Of a DNA stretch of 64,000 nt, positions 35,184-43,270 are shown in pieces (the stretch's first letter is position 1; each line of letters starts with the position of its first letter). Below the pieces are notes generated by a model. That model was not told the origin of the DNA. It searched no databases and was given only the letters and a program-made list of their open reading frames with translations. The position numbers and the translations under genes were made by a program. The DNA is from Treponema denticola (GTDB taxonomy: Bacteria; Spirochaetota; Spirochaetia; Treponematales; Treponemataceae), in assembly GCF_024400535.1 (NCBI RefSeq), contig NZ_CP038800.1, positions 1,240,001 through 1,304,000 on the forward strand, in the 5' to 3' direction.

Positions 35184-35576
35184 ATGAAGACAAAATTTTT
35201 TGTTAGAGTGACAAGTGTTATTCTGATTTTAAGTCTTATGGTTGGAAGTTTTATGAGTTGTAATCAAGGCAATAATCCGCAGCAAGGAAATACTGGCGGC
35301 GGAAACTCACAAAAAAGTCTTGATGGAATTTTATGTACAAACGGAGACTATTATTATTTTTCTGGAGGAACTATTTATGACGTTGAAATTTCAGGTTCAT
35401 CACCAACTAAACGCATAGCTGGCAATTATGTTGGGACTGAATGTAATTTTGGTGGTGGTAATAAGCTCATTGCAACAGTTACTTCAGATACGGTTATACT
35501 TAATGGGACTACGTGGACTATAATTAAAAACGATACATTGGTTCAACTTGTCGCAAATGCACCGGTATCGCCATAA
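35184..35576 (+). CDS. Small lipoprotein
   Basis: 130 residues from the ATG at 35184 (AAAGGAG upstream; the start at 35145 is too early). MKTKFFVRVTSVILILSLMVGSFMSC ends in a lipobox, then NQGNNPQQGNTGGGN as a flexible linker. The mature part (GILCTNGDYYYFSGGTIYDVEISG ... NLV-type beta strands) resembles the 1540 lipoprotein in plan, so the two may be distant paralogues. Confidence 0.75.
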   Translation: MKTKFFVRVTSVILILSLMVGSFMSCNQGNNPQQGNTGGGNSQKSLDGILCTNGDYYYFSGGTIYDVEISGSSPTKRIAGNYVGTECNFGGGNKLIATVTSDTVILNGTTWTIIKNDTLVQLVANAPVSP

Positions 35577-35703
35577 TTAGTATTATTTTGCAAAATCAGG
35601 AAAGTTCTGCTTTCTGGTTTTGCGACATGAAATGTATTTTGAAGTAATTTTGCCTATTAGTATGGTTGTGGAAAACTGGTAAATCAATAATGTTGTTCAT
35701 AGA

Positions 35704-36146
35704 AAATAAAATAAAACTTTTATCTAAGTATTTTAAGACTTATTAAGGACATCAACGAAATAAAAGTCCTTCGGACGGTCGTGGTAATTATAATAAATAT
35801 TTGTTAATGAAAATAAAATTTTAGCTTTATAGTAAAATTATTGATTTTTTTAATTTAATAATGAAAAGCGGTATATTTAAAAATTAAAGTCTTATAGTTA
35901 AGAATAAGCTTATAAATTTAAGATAATATTATTTATAAAAGATTGGTTTTGTAAATAATATAGAATTATAGTTAAATTGATATTTTTTAATATATGCGTT
36001 AAGTAATATGAAAGTTTGATATGCAAATAATAAAGCTTTATAGTAAAATTTTAAGTTTTTTATTTATAAATGTATAGTAATAAAAAGCAAAATAGAGTAA
36101 AATTAAAATCGTATTTTTTAATATAAGAGAGATAAGAAAAGTAAAA
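35704..36146 (+). repeat. Recurrent element, one module plus tail
   Basis: The long stretch after the lipoprotein gene contains one hairpin module (GTCC-ttc-GGAC, then GTAATTATAATAAATA) and the AT-rich tail. 35577-35703 holds nothing recognisable. Here the element lies 3' of a gene. Confidence 0.65.
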
Positions 36147-36289
36147 ATCTAACACCCGCTTCAACCTGACATTTGTTTTGTCACGAAAGTTGCTTAAAGT
36201 GCCTATACGGCACCACAACTTTCGCGCCAACTTTGCCGCCGCTTTGCGCGACGGTAAAGGCACAAATGCAGATTAAGCGGATGTTATGT
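36147..36289 (+). repeat. attC site, long type (143 bp), right core GTTATGT
   Basis: GATTAAGCGG replaces GGTTAAGCGG. The next cassette opens with a large hairpin, ACAAG with CTTGT, enclosing CCGC-tt-GCGG. Confidence 0.9.
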
Positions 36290-36386
36290 GGACAAGCTAA
36301 CCGCTTGCGGAAAGACTTGTGCGGAACCGACCTATAACATTTATTTCGATCTAAAAATAAATTTATAGGAAAAAAGAGGGAGAAAA

Positions 36387-36701
36387 TTGAAAACTATACT
36401 TAATATTTTTTCTAGAGGATTTATCGGATTGTATGCAATTCTGACTCTTATTGCAGTGATTGCAGAAATTAAGGGGATAGGTTTTAAAACTGTTCACTTG
36501 CTGTATTTTGTCGGATCTATTTTGTTGATTTCGGCTGCGGTTACGAATCTACCATGGCTTGTATATCTTTCTTTAGTGTTAATGATTCCATTAGTAATTT
36601 TTACCGGTTATGTGGCTGGGAATTTAGAATGGTCTCATATTATAGTTCGCATATTGATTACATTACTATTGTCTTTACTATACAGATACTCAATTTGCTG
36701 A
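36387..36701 (+). CDS. Small membrane protein
   Basis: 104 residues, almost wholly hydrophobic, with three to four helices (FIGLYAILTLIAVIAEI; LLYFVGSILLISAAV; WLVYLSLVLMIPLVIFTGYVAG; IIVRILITLLLSLLYRY). TTG start with AGAGGGAG upstream. Family not recognised. 36702-36860 holds nothing recognisable. Confidence 0.65.
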   Translation: MKTILNIFSRGFIGLYAILTLIAVIAEIKGIGFKTVHLLYFVGSILLISAAVTNLPWLVYLSLVLMIPLVIFTGYVAGNLEWSHIIVRILITLLLSLLYRYSIC

Positions 36702-36860
36702 GTAAGTAGAAAAAAATGTAAAATAATTTTTTTTAATATGTATGATGATAATCAAGTTTTGGATATTTAGCTAAAAGAGTGGGGGCGAGAATTTAATCGA
36801 ACTATTAAGATATAAAAGTTTTGCTTATAATTTTATTTAAAAGGGAAATTGAAAATTAAC

Positions 36861-36926
36861 ACATAACGCCCGCTTCAACCTGACATTGCGGACAAGCCGC
36901 AAATGCAGGTTAAGCGAATGTTAGAC
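36861..36926 (+). repeat. attC site, 66 bp, left core ACATAAC
   Basis: The next cassette opens with TGCC-ttc-GGCA. Confidence 0.92.
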
Positions 36927-37607
36927 CGATGCCTTCGGCACGATAAACTGTAACTTTGAAAAATTGGGTGTGTATTTTTTGTAAATTAAAGCTTAAAACC
37001 CAAATTAAAAGCTAGTTTCTTTGATTAAAGTTGTGCTTTAATATAATATTTACTTGATTAAGGAAAATAGAACTTTTATCTTAGGATTTTAAACTCGTTC
37101 AGAAAATCTACGAATAAAAGTCCTTCGGACGGTCATGGTGATTATAATAATTAACTTAGTAAGGAAAATAAACCTTGTATCTTAGGTTTTTTAAACTAGC
37201 TAAGGAAATCTACAAATAAAAGTCCTTCGGACGGTCATGGTAATTATAATAAATATTTGCTAAGTAAAATAAAATTTTAGCCTTATAGTAAAATTATTGA
37301 TTTTTTTTTTAATTTAACGATGAAAAGCGGTATAGTTAAAATTAAAGCCTTATTGTTAAGAATAAGCTTATAATTTTAAGATAATATTATTTATAAAAGA
37401 TTAGTTTTGTAAATAATATAGAATTATAGTTAAATTAATGGTTTTTAATATATGCATTAAGTGATGTAAAGTTGGATATGCAAATAATAAAGCTTTATAG
37501 TAAAATTTTAAGTTTTTTTTATTTATTAAATATTGTAATAAAAAGCAAAATAGTGTAAAACTAAAAGCCTATTTGTTAATATTAAGTTATATAAATAAAA
37601 TAAAAGT
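36927..37607 (+). repeat. ORF-less cassette A, copy 3 (diverged)
   Basis: Same plan as 5563 and 27987, with two hairpin modules and the AT-rich tail, but more base changes. GTCC-ttc-GGAC is kept in both modules while the sequence around it has drifted, which suggests the hairpin is under selection. Confidence 0.72.
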
Positions 37608-37698
37608 GTCTAACACGCAGTTCAAGACTGACAAAACCCGCTCTGAAGAGCGGCCGGCTAAACGCCGGTACGTTTTGCAGCTTAACTGCATGTTAGAC
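37608..37698 (+). repeat. attC site, 91-bp type
   Basis: The attC of ORF-less copy 3. The next cassette opens with TGCC-taac-GGCA. Confidence 0.93.
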
Positions 37699-37920
37699 GG
37701 ATGCCTAACGGCACGATAAACTGTAACTTAGAAAAATGTGATATATTTTTATAAATTAAGGCTTAAAACCAAAATTAATAACTTCGTTTTTTGATTAAAG
37801 TTATGTTTTATCATAATGACTAATTGAGTAAAAAAAAGTAAACTTTTATCCAAGTGTTTTTTAACTTATTAAGGAAATCAACGAACTAAAAGTCCTTCGG
37901 ATGGTCATAGAGAGCTCTTT
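37699..37920 (+). repeat. Recurrent element fragment
   Basis: The 5' half of the element up to a hairpin with a changed base (GTCC-ttc-GGAT), where similarity stops; a specific promoter for the next pair follows. Confidence 0.6.
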
Positions 37921-37957
37921 ATTTACAATTAGTAAAAAATATGAGAGTTTAATCCAC

Positions 37958-37986
37958 TTGACATCTTATAAGTATTTTAAGATAAT
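37958..37986 (+). promoter_or_regulatory. Promoter of the Phd/ParE pair
   Basis: TTGACA (37958-37963), a 17-bp spacer and GATAAT (37981-37986), 35 bp before the start codon. Confidence 0.7.
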
Positions 37987-38021
37987 TATTTAGTAAAATA
38001 TTACGAATATTAGAGGTGTAT

Positions 38022-38267
38022 ATGATTGCTATAAAACCTGTTTCGGATTTGCGTAATTATAATGAAGTTTTGCAGGATGTTGCTGATGAATCGCCGGTTT
38101 TTCTTACTAAAAATGGTAGGGGGTGTTATGCTGTGATTTCCATAAGAGATTACGAAAAATTGACGGCTACGCAAACTCTTTTTTCTGAATTGAAGAAAGG
38201 CGAAGAATCTGCTTTGCAAAATGGATGGCTGGACACAACTCAAGTCAGAAAAATGGCGGGACTTTGA
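38022..38267 (+). CDS. Phd/YefM-family antitoxin
   Basis: 81 residues from the ATG at 38022 (AGAGG upstream). MIAIKPVSDLRNYNEVLQDVADESPVFLTKNGRGCYAVISIRDYEKL is the Phd/YefM DNA-binding fold; the rest forms the toxin-binding tail (FSELKKGEESALQNGWLDTTQVRKMAGL). The stop overlaps the toxin start (TGATG). Confidence 0.87.
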   Translation: MIAIKPVSDLRNYNEVLQDVADESPVFLTKNGRGCYAVISIRDYEKLTATQTLFSELKKGEESALQNGWLDTTQVRKMAGL

Positions 38268-38587
38268 TGTTTGAGATAAAGATTGCTCCGCAAGCGGCAG
38301 CAGATTTACTTGAAATCAAAAATTATATAGAGAATGAACTTCAAAATCCCATAGCAGCACATAATACCATTTCAAAAATTATAGAAACTTATGAAAATTT
38401 GACGGCTTTTCCAAATGTAGGGATTCCTGTGGGAAAATATGTTTCATTTCCTACAGATTATAAGTTTGTGCTTTCAAATAATTATTCAATATTTTATAGA
38501 ATTGAAGACGAAGTTATAAGAATTGTAAGGATTTTGTATTCAAGAAGAGATTTTGTTCGTATTTTGTTTGGAGAGAATAGTAAATAA
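38267..38587 (+). CDS. RelE/ParE-family toxin
   Basis: 106 residues from the ATG at 38267. FEIKIAPQAAADLLEIKNYIENELQNPIAAHNTISKI, then LSNNYSIFYRIEDEVIRIVRILYSRRDFVRIL: the ParE-type layout of N-terminal helices and a C-terminal sheet ending in R-I-L-x-x-R-R-D. Probably a gyrase-poisoning or mRNA-cleaving toxin. Confidence 0.87.
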   Translation: MFEIKIAPQAAADLLEIKNYIENELQNPIAAHNTISKIIETYENLTAFPNVGIPVGKYVSFPTDYKFVLSNNYSIFYRIEDEVIRIVRILYSRRDFVRILFGENSK

Positions 38588-38588
38588 C

Positions 38589-38654
38589 GTATAACACCCG
38601 CTTCAACCTGACATTGCGGACGAGCCGCAAATGCAGGTTAAGCGAATGTTAGAT
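38589..38654 (+). repeat. attC site, 66 bp, left core GTATAAC
   Basis: The next cassette opens with ACAAGC, a long loop and GCTTGT. Confidence 0.92.
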
Positions 38655-38865
38655 TGACAAGCTAACTTACGCTTGCGGGAAAGGCTTGTGCAGAATTAAT
38701 TTTATAGGAATTTATAAAATAACCTATGATATGGAAAATTATCTATCGAATAAACTGTAAAACTGAAAAAGTAATTTTTAGATTTAGTAATAAGAAAAAA
38801 CAATTAATATATTAAACTAAAAATAAGTATAAAATATTTGGACTTTATTAAATGACTTATAAAAA

Positions 38866-38966
38866 TAGATGCAGATATTCTTGCCGTGCTTCAGTCTCTA
38901 GGTAAAGGCTATCAAACAAGAATAAATAGTATTTTATGGGAAGCAATTACTACAGGTAATTATTAA
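38866..38966 (+). pseudogene. 3' relic of a BrnA-like antitoxin
   Basis: A short open frame reads KIDADILAVLQSLGKGYQTRINSILWEAI, the C-terminal RHH part seen in BrnA-like antitoxins (D-A-D-x-L, G-x-G-Y-Q-T-R-I-N). No start codon, N terminus or toxin remains. 38655-38865 otherwise holds nothing recognisable. Confidence 0.6.
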
Positions 38967-39031
38967 TCTAACACCCGCTTCAACCTGACATTGCAGACAA
39001 GCCGCAAATGCAAGTAAAGCAAATATTAGGT
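38966..39031 (+). repeat. Degenerate attC site
   Basis: The right core is ATTAGGT instead of GTTAGGT and the right arm is damaged (CAAGTAAAGCAAAT for CAGGTTAAGCGAAT). The cleavage-adjacent G is lost, so recombination here should be poor. The next segment still opens with CGCC-ttc-GGCG. Confidence 0.85.
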
Positions 39032-39079
39032 ACACGCCTTCGGCGGATGAGAAAAAAAATATTGAAAGTGATTAATGCT

Positions 39080-39285
39080 ATGAGTAAATACGATGATTTA
39101 TGGAATTATGTTGTACATGAAAATAAAAATGCATTGCTTTTGTCATTTGAAGGAATAAAAACAATAAATGGTTGTGAGATTGAACATTCATTTCTCAATT
39201 ATAAAAATAACTTCTTAAATATGGATTTTTAGTAGATAAAATATCACTAAAAAATATGACTATAGTATTTAGTAAGTATAATTAA
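39080..39285 (+). pseudogene. Small conserved gene, frameshifted at its 3' end
   Basis: MSKYDDLWNYVVHENKNALLLSFEGIKTINGCEIEHSFLNYKN, then NFLNMDF and a stop at 39232. One base away the frame reads YGFLVDKISLKNMTIVFSKYN up to 39285, which completes the sequence expected for this small family. A one-base change near 39215-39225 explains it. Confidence 0.6.
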
Positions 39286-39296
39286 TAAGGAATATT

Positions 39297-39821
39297 ATGG
39301 ATTATATAGCATTGCTCAGAGGTATCAATGTCGGAAACTCGGTAAAAATTAACATGAAAGAATTGAAAATATTATTTGAACAATGCGGTTTTTCAAACGT
39401 TTCAACATACATCAATTCCGGAAATGTCCTTTTTAAATCAAATGACAAAAAAAACAGTATTACGGAGAATATTGAAAAGGCATTACATATAACTACGGGG
39501 AATGAAGTAAAAGTATTGGTAAAGACAAAAATTGAAATGGTAAAAATAGCAAGTAGTATCCCCGATAATTGGCAAAATAATGATGAGCAAAAGACCGATG
39601 TAGCGTATTTATTTGAATCAATAGATAATGAAAACATAATAGATGAATTGCCGATAAAAAAGGAATATATACAATTAATATATGTTAAGGGTGCATTAAT
39701 CTGGAATGTTCGACGAGAAGATTATAATAAAAGCTATTTAAATAAAATAATATCACATAAAGTATATAAAGATATGACAGTACGAAATGTTAATACGGCC
39801 CGATATCTTGCAAGGTGCTAA
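39297..39821 (+). CDS. DUF1697 protein
   Basis: 174 residues. MDYIALLRGINVGNSVKINMKELKILFEQCGFSNVSTYINSGNVLF is the DUF1697 signature; the C terminus ends KVYKDMTVRNVNTARYLA, matching the family's usual T-x-R-N. Soluble; function unknown. AAGGAA precedes the ATG. It has no flanking attC of good quality, so it may be ordinary chromosomal sequence or a stranded cassette. Confidence 0.88.
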   Translation: MDYIALLRGINVGNSVKINMKELKILFEQCGFSNVSTYINSGNVLFKSNDKKNSITENIEKALHITTGNEVKVLVKTKIEMVKIASSIPDNWQNNDEQKTDVAYLFESIDNENIIDELPIKKEYIQLIYVKGALIWNVRREDYNKSYLNKIISHKVYKDMTVRNVNTARYLARC

Positions 39822-39873
39822 TAAAAAAATTAATTTAAATATAATATATACAAATAAATAAGGTGTATAACAA

Positions 39874-40365
39874 ATGGCAATAACAATGATAACAACTCTT
39901 ATGCTGATGGTGTTTTATTTTCTTTTGTTGTATGGAGGAGTGGCTTTTGTTCAAAACAAGAAGTTTTTTTCTTCAGCCCCCAAAGAGGTTTATGATGCTG
40001 TTCCTGACAGAAAAGAAAGATTTCACGGTGCCCATATAATCGGCTGGATTATAATTGCGATTGCTTTTCTTATCCTTTTGGGTGCATTTATAGTTGGAGT
40101 ATGGGACGGAATTCATAATAATTTTAATTTTATTGGGTTCTTCATAAGATTTTTAATTATGCTTTACGGGATGGAAACTTTCGATATTGTGTTTTTCGAT
40201 TGGGTTCTTCTCTGTCATTCAAATTTCTTTCCTCATTTTTATCCGGAAGTTAAGGATATCGTAGGTCCTCATTTATTTGGATATAATTGGAAAACACATG
40301 TTATGCATTACATTATATATATTCCGATTTGCGCCGCAGTAGCGTGGATATGTACTTTGTTTTAG
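39874..40365 (+). CDS. Integral membrane protein
   Basis: 163 residues, four likely helices (MLMVFYFLLLYGGVAFV; IIGWIIIAIAFLILLGAFIVGVW; IGFFIRFLIMLYGMETFDIVFFDWVLL; VMHYIIYIPICAAVAWICTLF). Acidic and His residues in membrane-proximal loops (CHSNFFPHFYPEVKDI). Family not recognised. 40366-40604 holds no gene. Confidence 0.7.
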   Translation: MAITMITTLMLMVFYFLLLYGGVAFVQNKKFFSSAPKEVYDAVPDRKERFHGAHIIGWIIIAIAFLILLGAFIVGVWDGIHNNFNFIGFFIRFLIMLYGMETFDIVFFDWVLLCHSNFFPHFYPEVKDIVGPHLFGYNWKTHVMHYIIYIPICAAVAWICTLF

Positions 40366-40604
40366 GAAGCTCATTTGTTATGGAAAAAGAATTAAGATTA
40401 ATTATATTTGGAGATTTTTTGATAATTATTAATTAAATTGGTATTACATGCTTGATAATGGCAATGATGGCGGCCGTTTTTAGAAAACATCGGGGCGTAT
40501 TTTCCAATTTACGCTTGGATTTGTAAAACATAAATAATACTACTATGCCTGCAACTCTTGGTTATTATAATTAAGACTTGTAGTTTCTTTTAGGAGAATA
40601 TGAT

Positions 40605-41075
40605 ATGAAAAGAATAAAATTTGTTATAGTGTATATGCTGTTGCTTTTAATCCTCTATTCTTTATGTTCTTGCGGGGGAAATGTGACTGTGCCGTTAGGA
40701 GTAATTATCTATATATATAAGGATAATTCTAATTCTTTTACGGCTGATGAGCTTAAACGCTTGCGTATTACTTCTAACGGAATAGTTGTTGGAGACTCTT
40801 TACCGGATGGAACGAAAATCGGCGGTTTAGGAATAGATGAAAATGGAAATTATTATCGAATATTGAGTTATTATTTAGGAACCGGACATAGTAACTGGTG
40901 GGCAAAAAAAATTAGAGCATCTTACAAATCAAAGATGAAAAAATTTCATTTTACAATAGAAGACACATCCGGTGTCTATGAAACCTTTACCATGAAGCCG
41001 CTTGATGACACATATGAGATTGTTGACGAAACTATACCGGTGATAAAGTATACTGTAATATTAAAAAAGAAGTAG
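40605..41075 (+). CDS. Lipoprotein
   Basis: 156 residues. MKRIKFVIVYMLLLLILYSLCSC with a lipobox ending LCSC, then GGNVTVPLG. The mature part has DELKRLRITSNGIVVGDSLPDGTKIGGLGIDENGNYYRI and a basic C terminus. AGGAG precedes the ATG. Probably surface or periplasm facing. Confidence 0.75.
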   Translation: MKRIKFVIVYMLLLLILYSLCSCGGNVTVPLGVIIYIYKDNSNSFTADELKRLRITSNGIVVGDSLPDGTKIGGLGIDENGNYYRILSYYLGTGHSNWWAKKIRASYKSKMKKFHFTIEDTSGVYETFTMKPLDDTYEIVDETIPVIKYTVILKKK

Positions 41076-41100
41076 AAATTTTTTGTCATATTAAAAAGCC

Positions 41101-41164
41101 TCTAATAACCGCTCAACGCTGACAAACGGTCAAGCCGCAAATGAAGGTTAAGCGAATGTTAGAC
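41101..41164 (+). repeat. Degenerate attC site
   Basis: Right half intact (GGTTAAGCGAATGTTAGAC), but the left core is spoiled (TCTAATAACC) and the inner loop is altered (CAAACGGTCAAGCCGC). The next segment opens with GTGCGC-tatt-GCGCGC (one wobble pair). Confidence 0.8.
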
Positions 41165-41203
41165 AGGTGCGCTATTGCGCGCTTATATCTTTGGAAGGTT
41201 TTA

Positions 41204-41752
41204 ATGAACTATAAGAACCATAATCATATAATTCAAGAAGATAATATTAAACTAAGACCAATATGTGAAACAGATTGGGAATATTTATTTCAATGGAATA
41301 AAGATAAAGAAATATTATATTTTTCAGAAGGCGATGATGTTTCTGAATATTCTAGTGAAGAAACAAAACAAATATATACATATGTTTCACAAAAAGCAGA
41401 TATTTTTATTATTGAATATTTAAATGAAATAATTGGTGAGTGCTGACTTCAAGAAATGAATTTAAACGATATTATGGAAAAACTACCAAATAAAAATATT
41501 TATAGAATCGATTTAATGATTGGTAGGAAAGAATTATGGAACAAAGGAATTGGGAGCCGAGTTATAAATATGCTTACCAAATATGGGGTTAGAGAGAAAA
41601 AAGCTGATATGATATTTGCTGTTATTTCTGATTATAACTTAAGAAGTCTAAAAGCATTTTCAAAAAATAAGTATGTAGAATATAATAGAGTAGAAATAAG
41701 TAGTAGTAAATCAAAAGAAGAAATAAGATTGGTATATAGAAATTTTGTCTAA
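41204..41752 (+). pseudogene. GNAT acetyltransferase with one nonsense codon
   Basis: One continuous frame of about 182 residues: IKLRPICETDWEYLFQWNKDKE ... IIGEC, then TGA (41444-41446), then LQEMNLNDIMEKL ... IDLMIGRKELWNKGIGSRVINML, the acetyl-CoA loop. The TGA sits where relatives have Trp (GECWLQEMNL), so a single G-to-A change broke the gene. The final stop is in a relic attC core. Confidence 0.82.
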
Positions 41753-41753
41753 C
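41747..41753 (+). repeat. Relic attC left core at the array's distal end
   Basis: GTCTAAC provides the stop of the GNAT gene, followed by AATGGTTCCAATTTAG with no right half. It marks the last trace of the array. Confidence 0.6.
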
Positions 41754-41875
41754 AATGGTTCCAATTTAGCTTGCCTATTCTTACGGATTTTCGGCTGCTT
41801 AGAAATAAATAGTAAACAGGTATAAGTATCCGCATTTTTCAGAAGGTAGAGTATATACTTTTAATAGGGGGAATA

Positions 41876-42334
41876 ATGAAAACAAAAGTAGTGTATGTAA
41901 AAAGTACTTTTCCGTCAGATATTGATTCTGTATTTAAACTATTAACCGATGTAAAAACTTTACAATATATTGCATCTCCATATGCTTCATTTAAACTAAT
42001 TGGTGAAGATAAAGAACTTGTTTGGAAGGAAGGACAGACATTTTCATTTTTGTTTAAAATGTTTTGCTTTATTCCTTATGGAGCTCATACAATTAAAGTA
42101 ATTAATTTTAATAAAGATGGAATTTATACAAACGAAAGCAATACAAATGTGCCTGTATGGAATCATAGAATTAAATTGATTGATAACGGAAATGGAACAA
42201 CGGATTATAGTGATGAAGTTGAAATTGGAGCAGGCTGGAAAACATTTATTGTTTGGCTTTGGGCTAATTGTTTTTATAGACATCGTCAAAGAAAATGGTT
42301 GAAACTTATAAAAACTCGAAAGGTAGTTAAGTAA
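41876..42334 (+). CDS. SRPBCC (START-like) protein
   Basis: 152 residues. VVYVKSTFPSDIDSVFKLLTDVKTLQYIASPYASFKLIGED opens the START-like fold, with DNGNGTTDYSDEVEIGAGWKTFIVWLWANCFYRHRQRKWLKLI as the closing helix. The family binds hydrophobic ligands in a cavity; the ligand is unknown. AGGGGGAAT precedes the ATG. Confidence 0.8.
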   Translation: MKTKVVYVKSTFPSDIDSVFKLLTDVKTLQYIASPYASFKLIGEDKELVWKEGQTFSFLFKMFCFIPYGAHTIKVINFNKDGIYTNESNTNVPVWNHRIKLIDNGNGTTDYSDEVEIGAGWKTFIVWLWANCFYRHRQRKWLKLIKTRKVVK

Positions 42335-42356
42335 TAATGTCTGGTAATTTTTGTAA

Positions 42357-42473
42357 AGAGCTCAAGCTTATACATATCAATTTTTAGTTGATGCAAAGGC
42401 ATATAGTAACAGGTATAGCCTTGGCATTGATGATATAGCAATTAATGAATATATAATATTTGGAGATAAATAA
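42357..42473 (+). pseudogene. 3' fragment of an unknown gene
   Basis: A 38-codon open frame without a start reads AQAYTYQFLVDAKAYSNRYSL and ends just before the next gene. Composition is protein-like. It is probably the tail of a deleted gene. Confidence 0.35.
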
Positions 42474-43115
42474 GTGGAATCAAATTATGTAATCCGTATG
42501 GAAGAGATTCAAGATTATACTGTTGTTGAAAATTTAACTAGAGATTCTTTCTGGAATGTGTATAGACCCGGCTGTATGGAACATTATATCCTGCACTGTT
42601 ACAGGAATAATCCCGATTTTATTTCGGAACTTTCATTGGTTATAGAGATAAACGAAAAAATTATCGGGCATGTGATGTATTCAAAAGCAGAGCTGACTCT
42701 CGACAATGGTGAAAAAGTTTCTGCATGGACTTTTGGACCGATAAGTATACATCCGGATTACAGGCAGAAGGGATACGGCTTGAAGTTGTTAAAATGTTCG
42801 CTTGAAAAAGCTAGAACAATGGGAATTGGTTTTGTTTGTATTGAAGGTAACATTGAGTTTTATCGTCATGCGGGGTTTGATCTTGCGAGCAAGTTTCATA
42901 TTCACTATTATTGTGAGCCGAAAGATGCCGAAGTGCCGTATTTTCTTGTGCTGGAACTTATTCCCGAATACCTTAAAATGTATGGAATTGTAGAAGCGAC
43001 TTATCGTCCTCCGAAAGGATATTTTGCGGCTGATGAAAATCCCTGCGATTTTGAAGCGTATGAATCGATTTTTCCTTATAAAGAAAAATTGGTTTTACCC
43101 GGTCAGTTGCAGTAA
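42474..43115 (+). CDS. GNAT N-acetyltransferase (YhbS-like)
   Basis: 213 residues, GTG start with GGAG about ten bases upstream. IRMEEIQDYTVVENLTRDSFW ... IIGHVMYSKAELTL ... FGPISIHPDYRQKGYGLKLLK gives the acetyl-CoA binding loop (R-Q-K-G-Y-G). IEGNIEFYRHAGFDLASKF follows. Intact, unlike the 41204 GNAT. Substrate unknown. Confidence 0.88.
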   Translation: MESNYVIRMEEIQDYTVVENLTRDSFWNVYRPGCMEHYILHCYRNNPDFISELSLVIEINEKIIGHVMYSKAELTLDNGEKVSAWTFGPISIHPDYRQKGYGLKLLKCSLEKARTMGIGFVCIEGNIEFYRHAGFDLASKFHIHYYCEPKDAEVPYFLVLELIPEYLKMYGIVEATYRPPKGYFAADENPCDFEAYESIFPYKEKLVLPGQLQ

Positions 43116-43270
43116 ACTATTTACTGAGAACCTTGATTTACTGATCAAAATACACCGATACTTGTATTGCAGAAATACAAATCGAATAGTAAGACAGGTG
43201 TGTAAAATTCAATAGAACTAGGGCAATTTAAAGGCTGTAAGATAAAATTAAACATTGGGAGAAATTAATT

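Larger units (their letters stand above)
1..41753 (+). mobile_element. Chromosomal integron cassette array (distal part)
   Basis: An uninterrupted succession of gene cassettes, each ending in an attC site with the left core YTAAC, an imperfectly palindromic body with an unpaired C (CGCTT-C-AACCTG against CAGGTT-AAGCG), and the right core GTTRRRY. All cassette genes read on +. No integrase or attI is present, so the array continues left of the window. It fades out on the right through degenerate and truncated attC sites. A large cassette array is known in Treponema denticola, and this fits it. DNA here is clearly more AT-rich than the core genes after 45500. Confidence 0.95.

Noticed and set aside
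374-38654. attC sites as CRISPR repeats or rho-independent terminators
   Set aside because: The spacing is gene-sized and irregular, core motifs match attC, and there is no U tract.
25170-41446. UGA read as tryptophan
   Set aside because: Two pseudogenes have TGA where Trp is expected, but TGA is used as a normal stop in many intact genes here (for example at 7861 and in the TGATG overlap at 38265).
1-41753. Integron integrase gene, tRNA or rRNA genes
   Set aside because: No tyrosine recombinase frame, tRNA cloverleaf or rRNA segment was recognised anywhere in the window.
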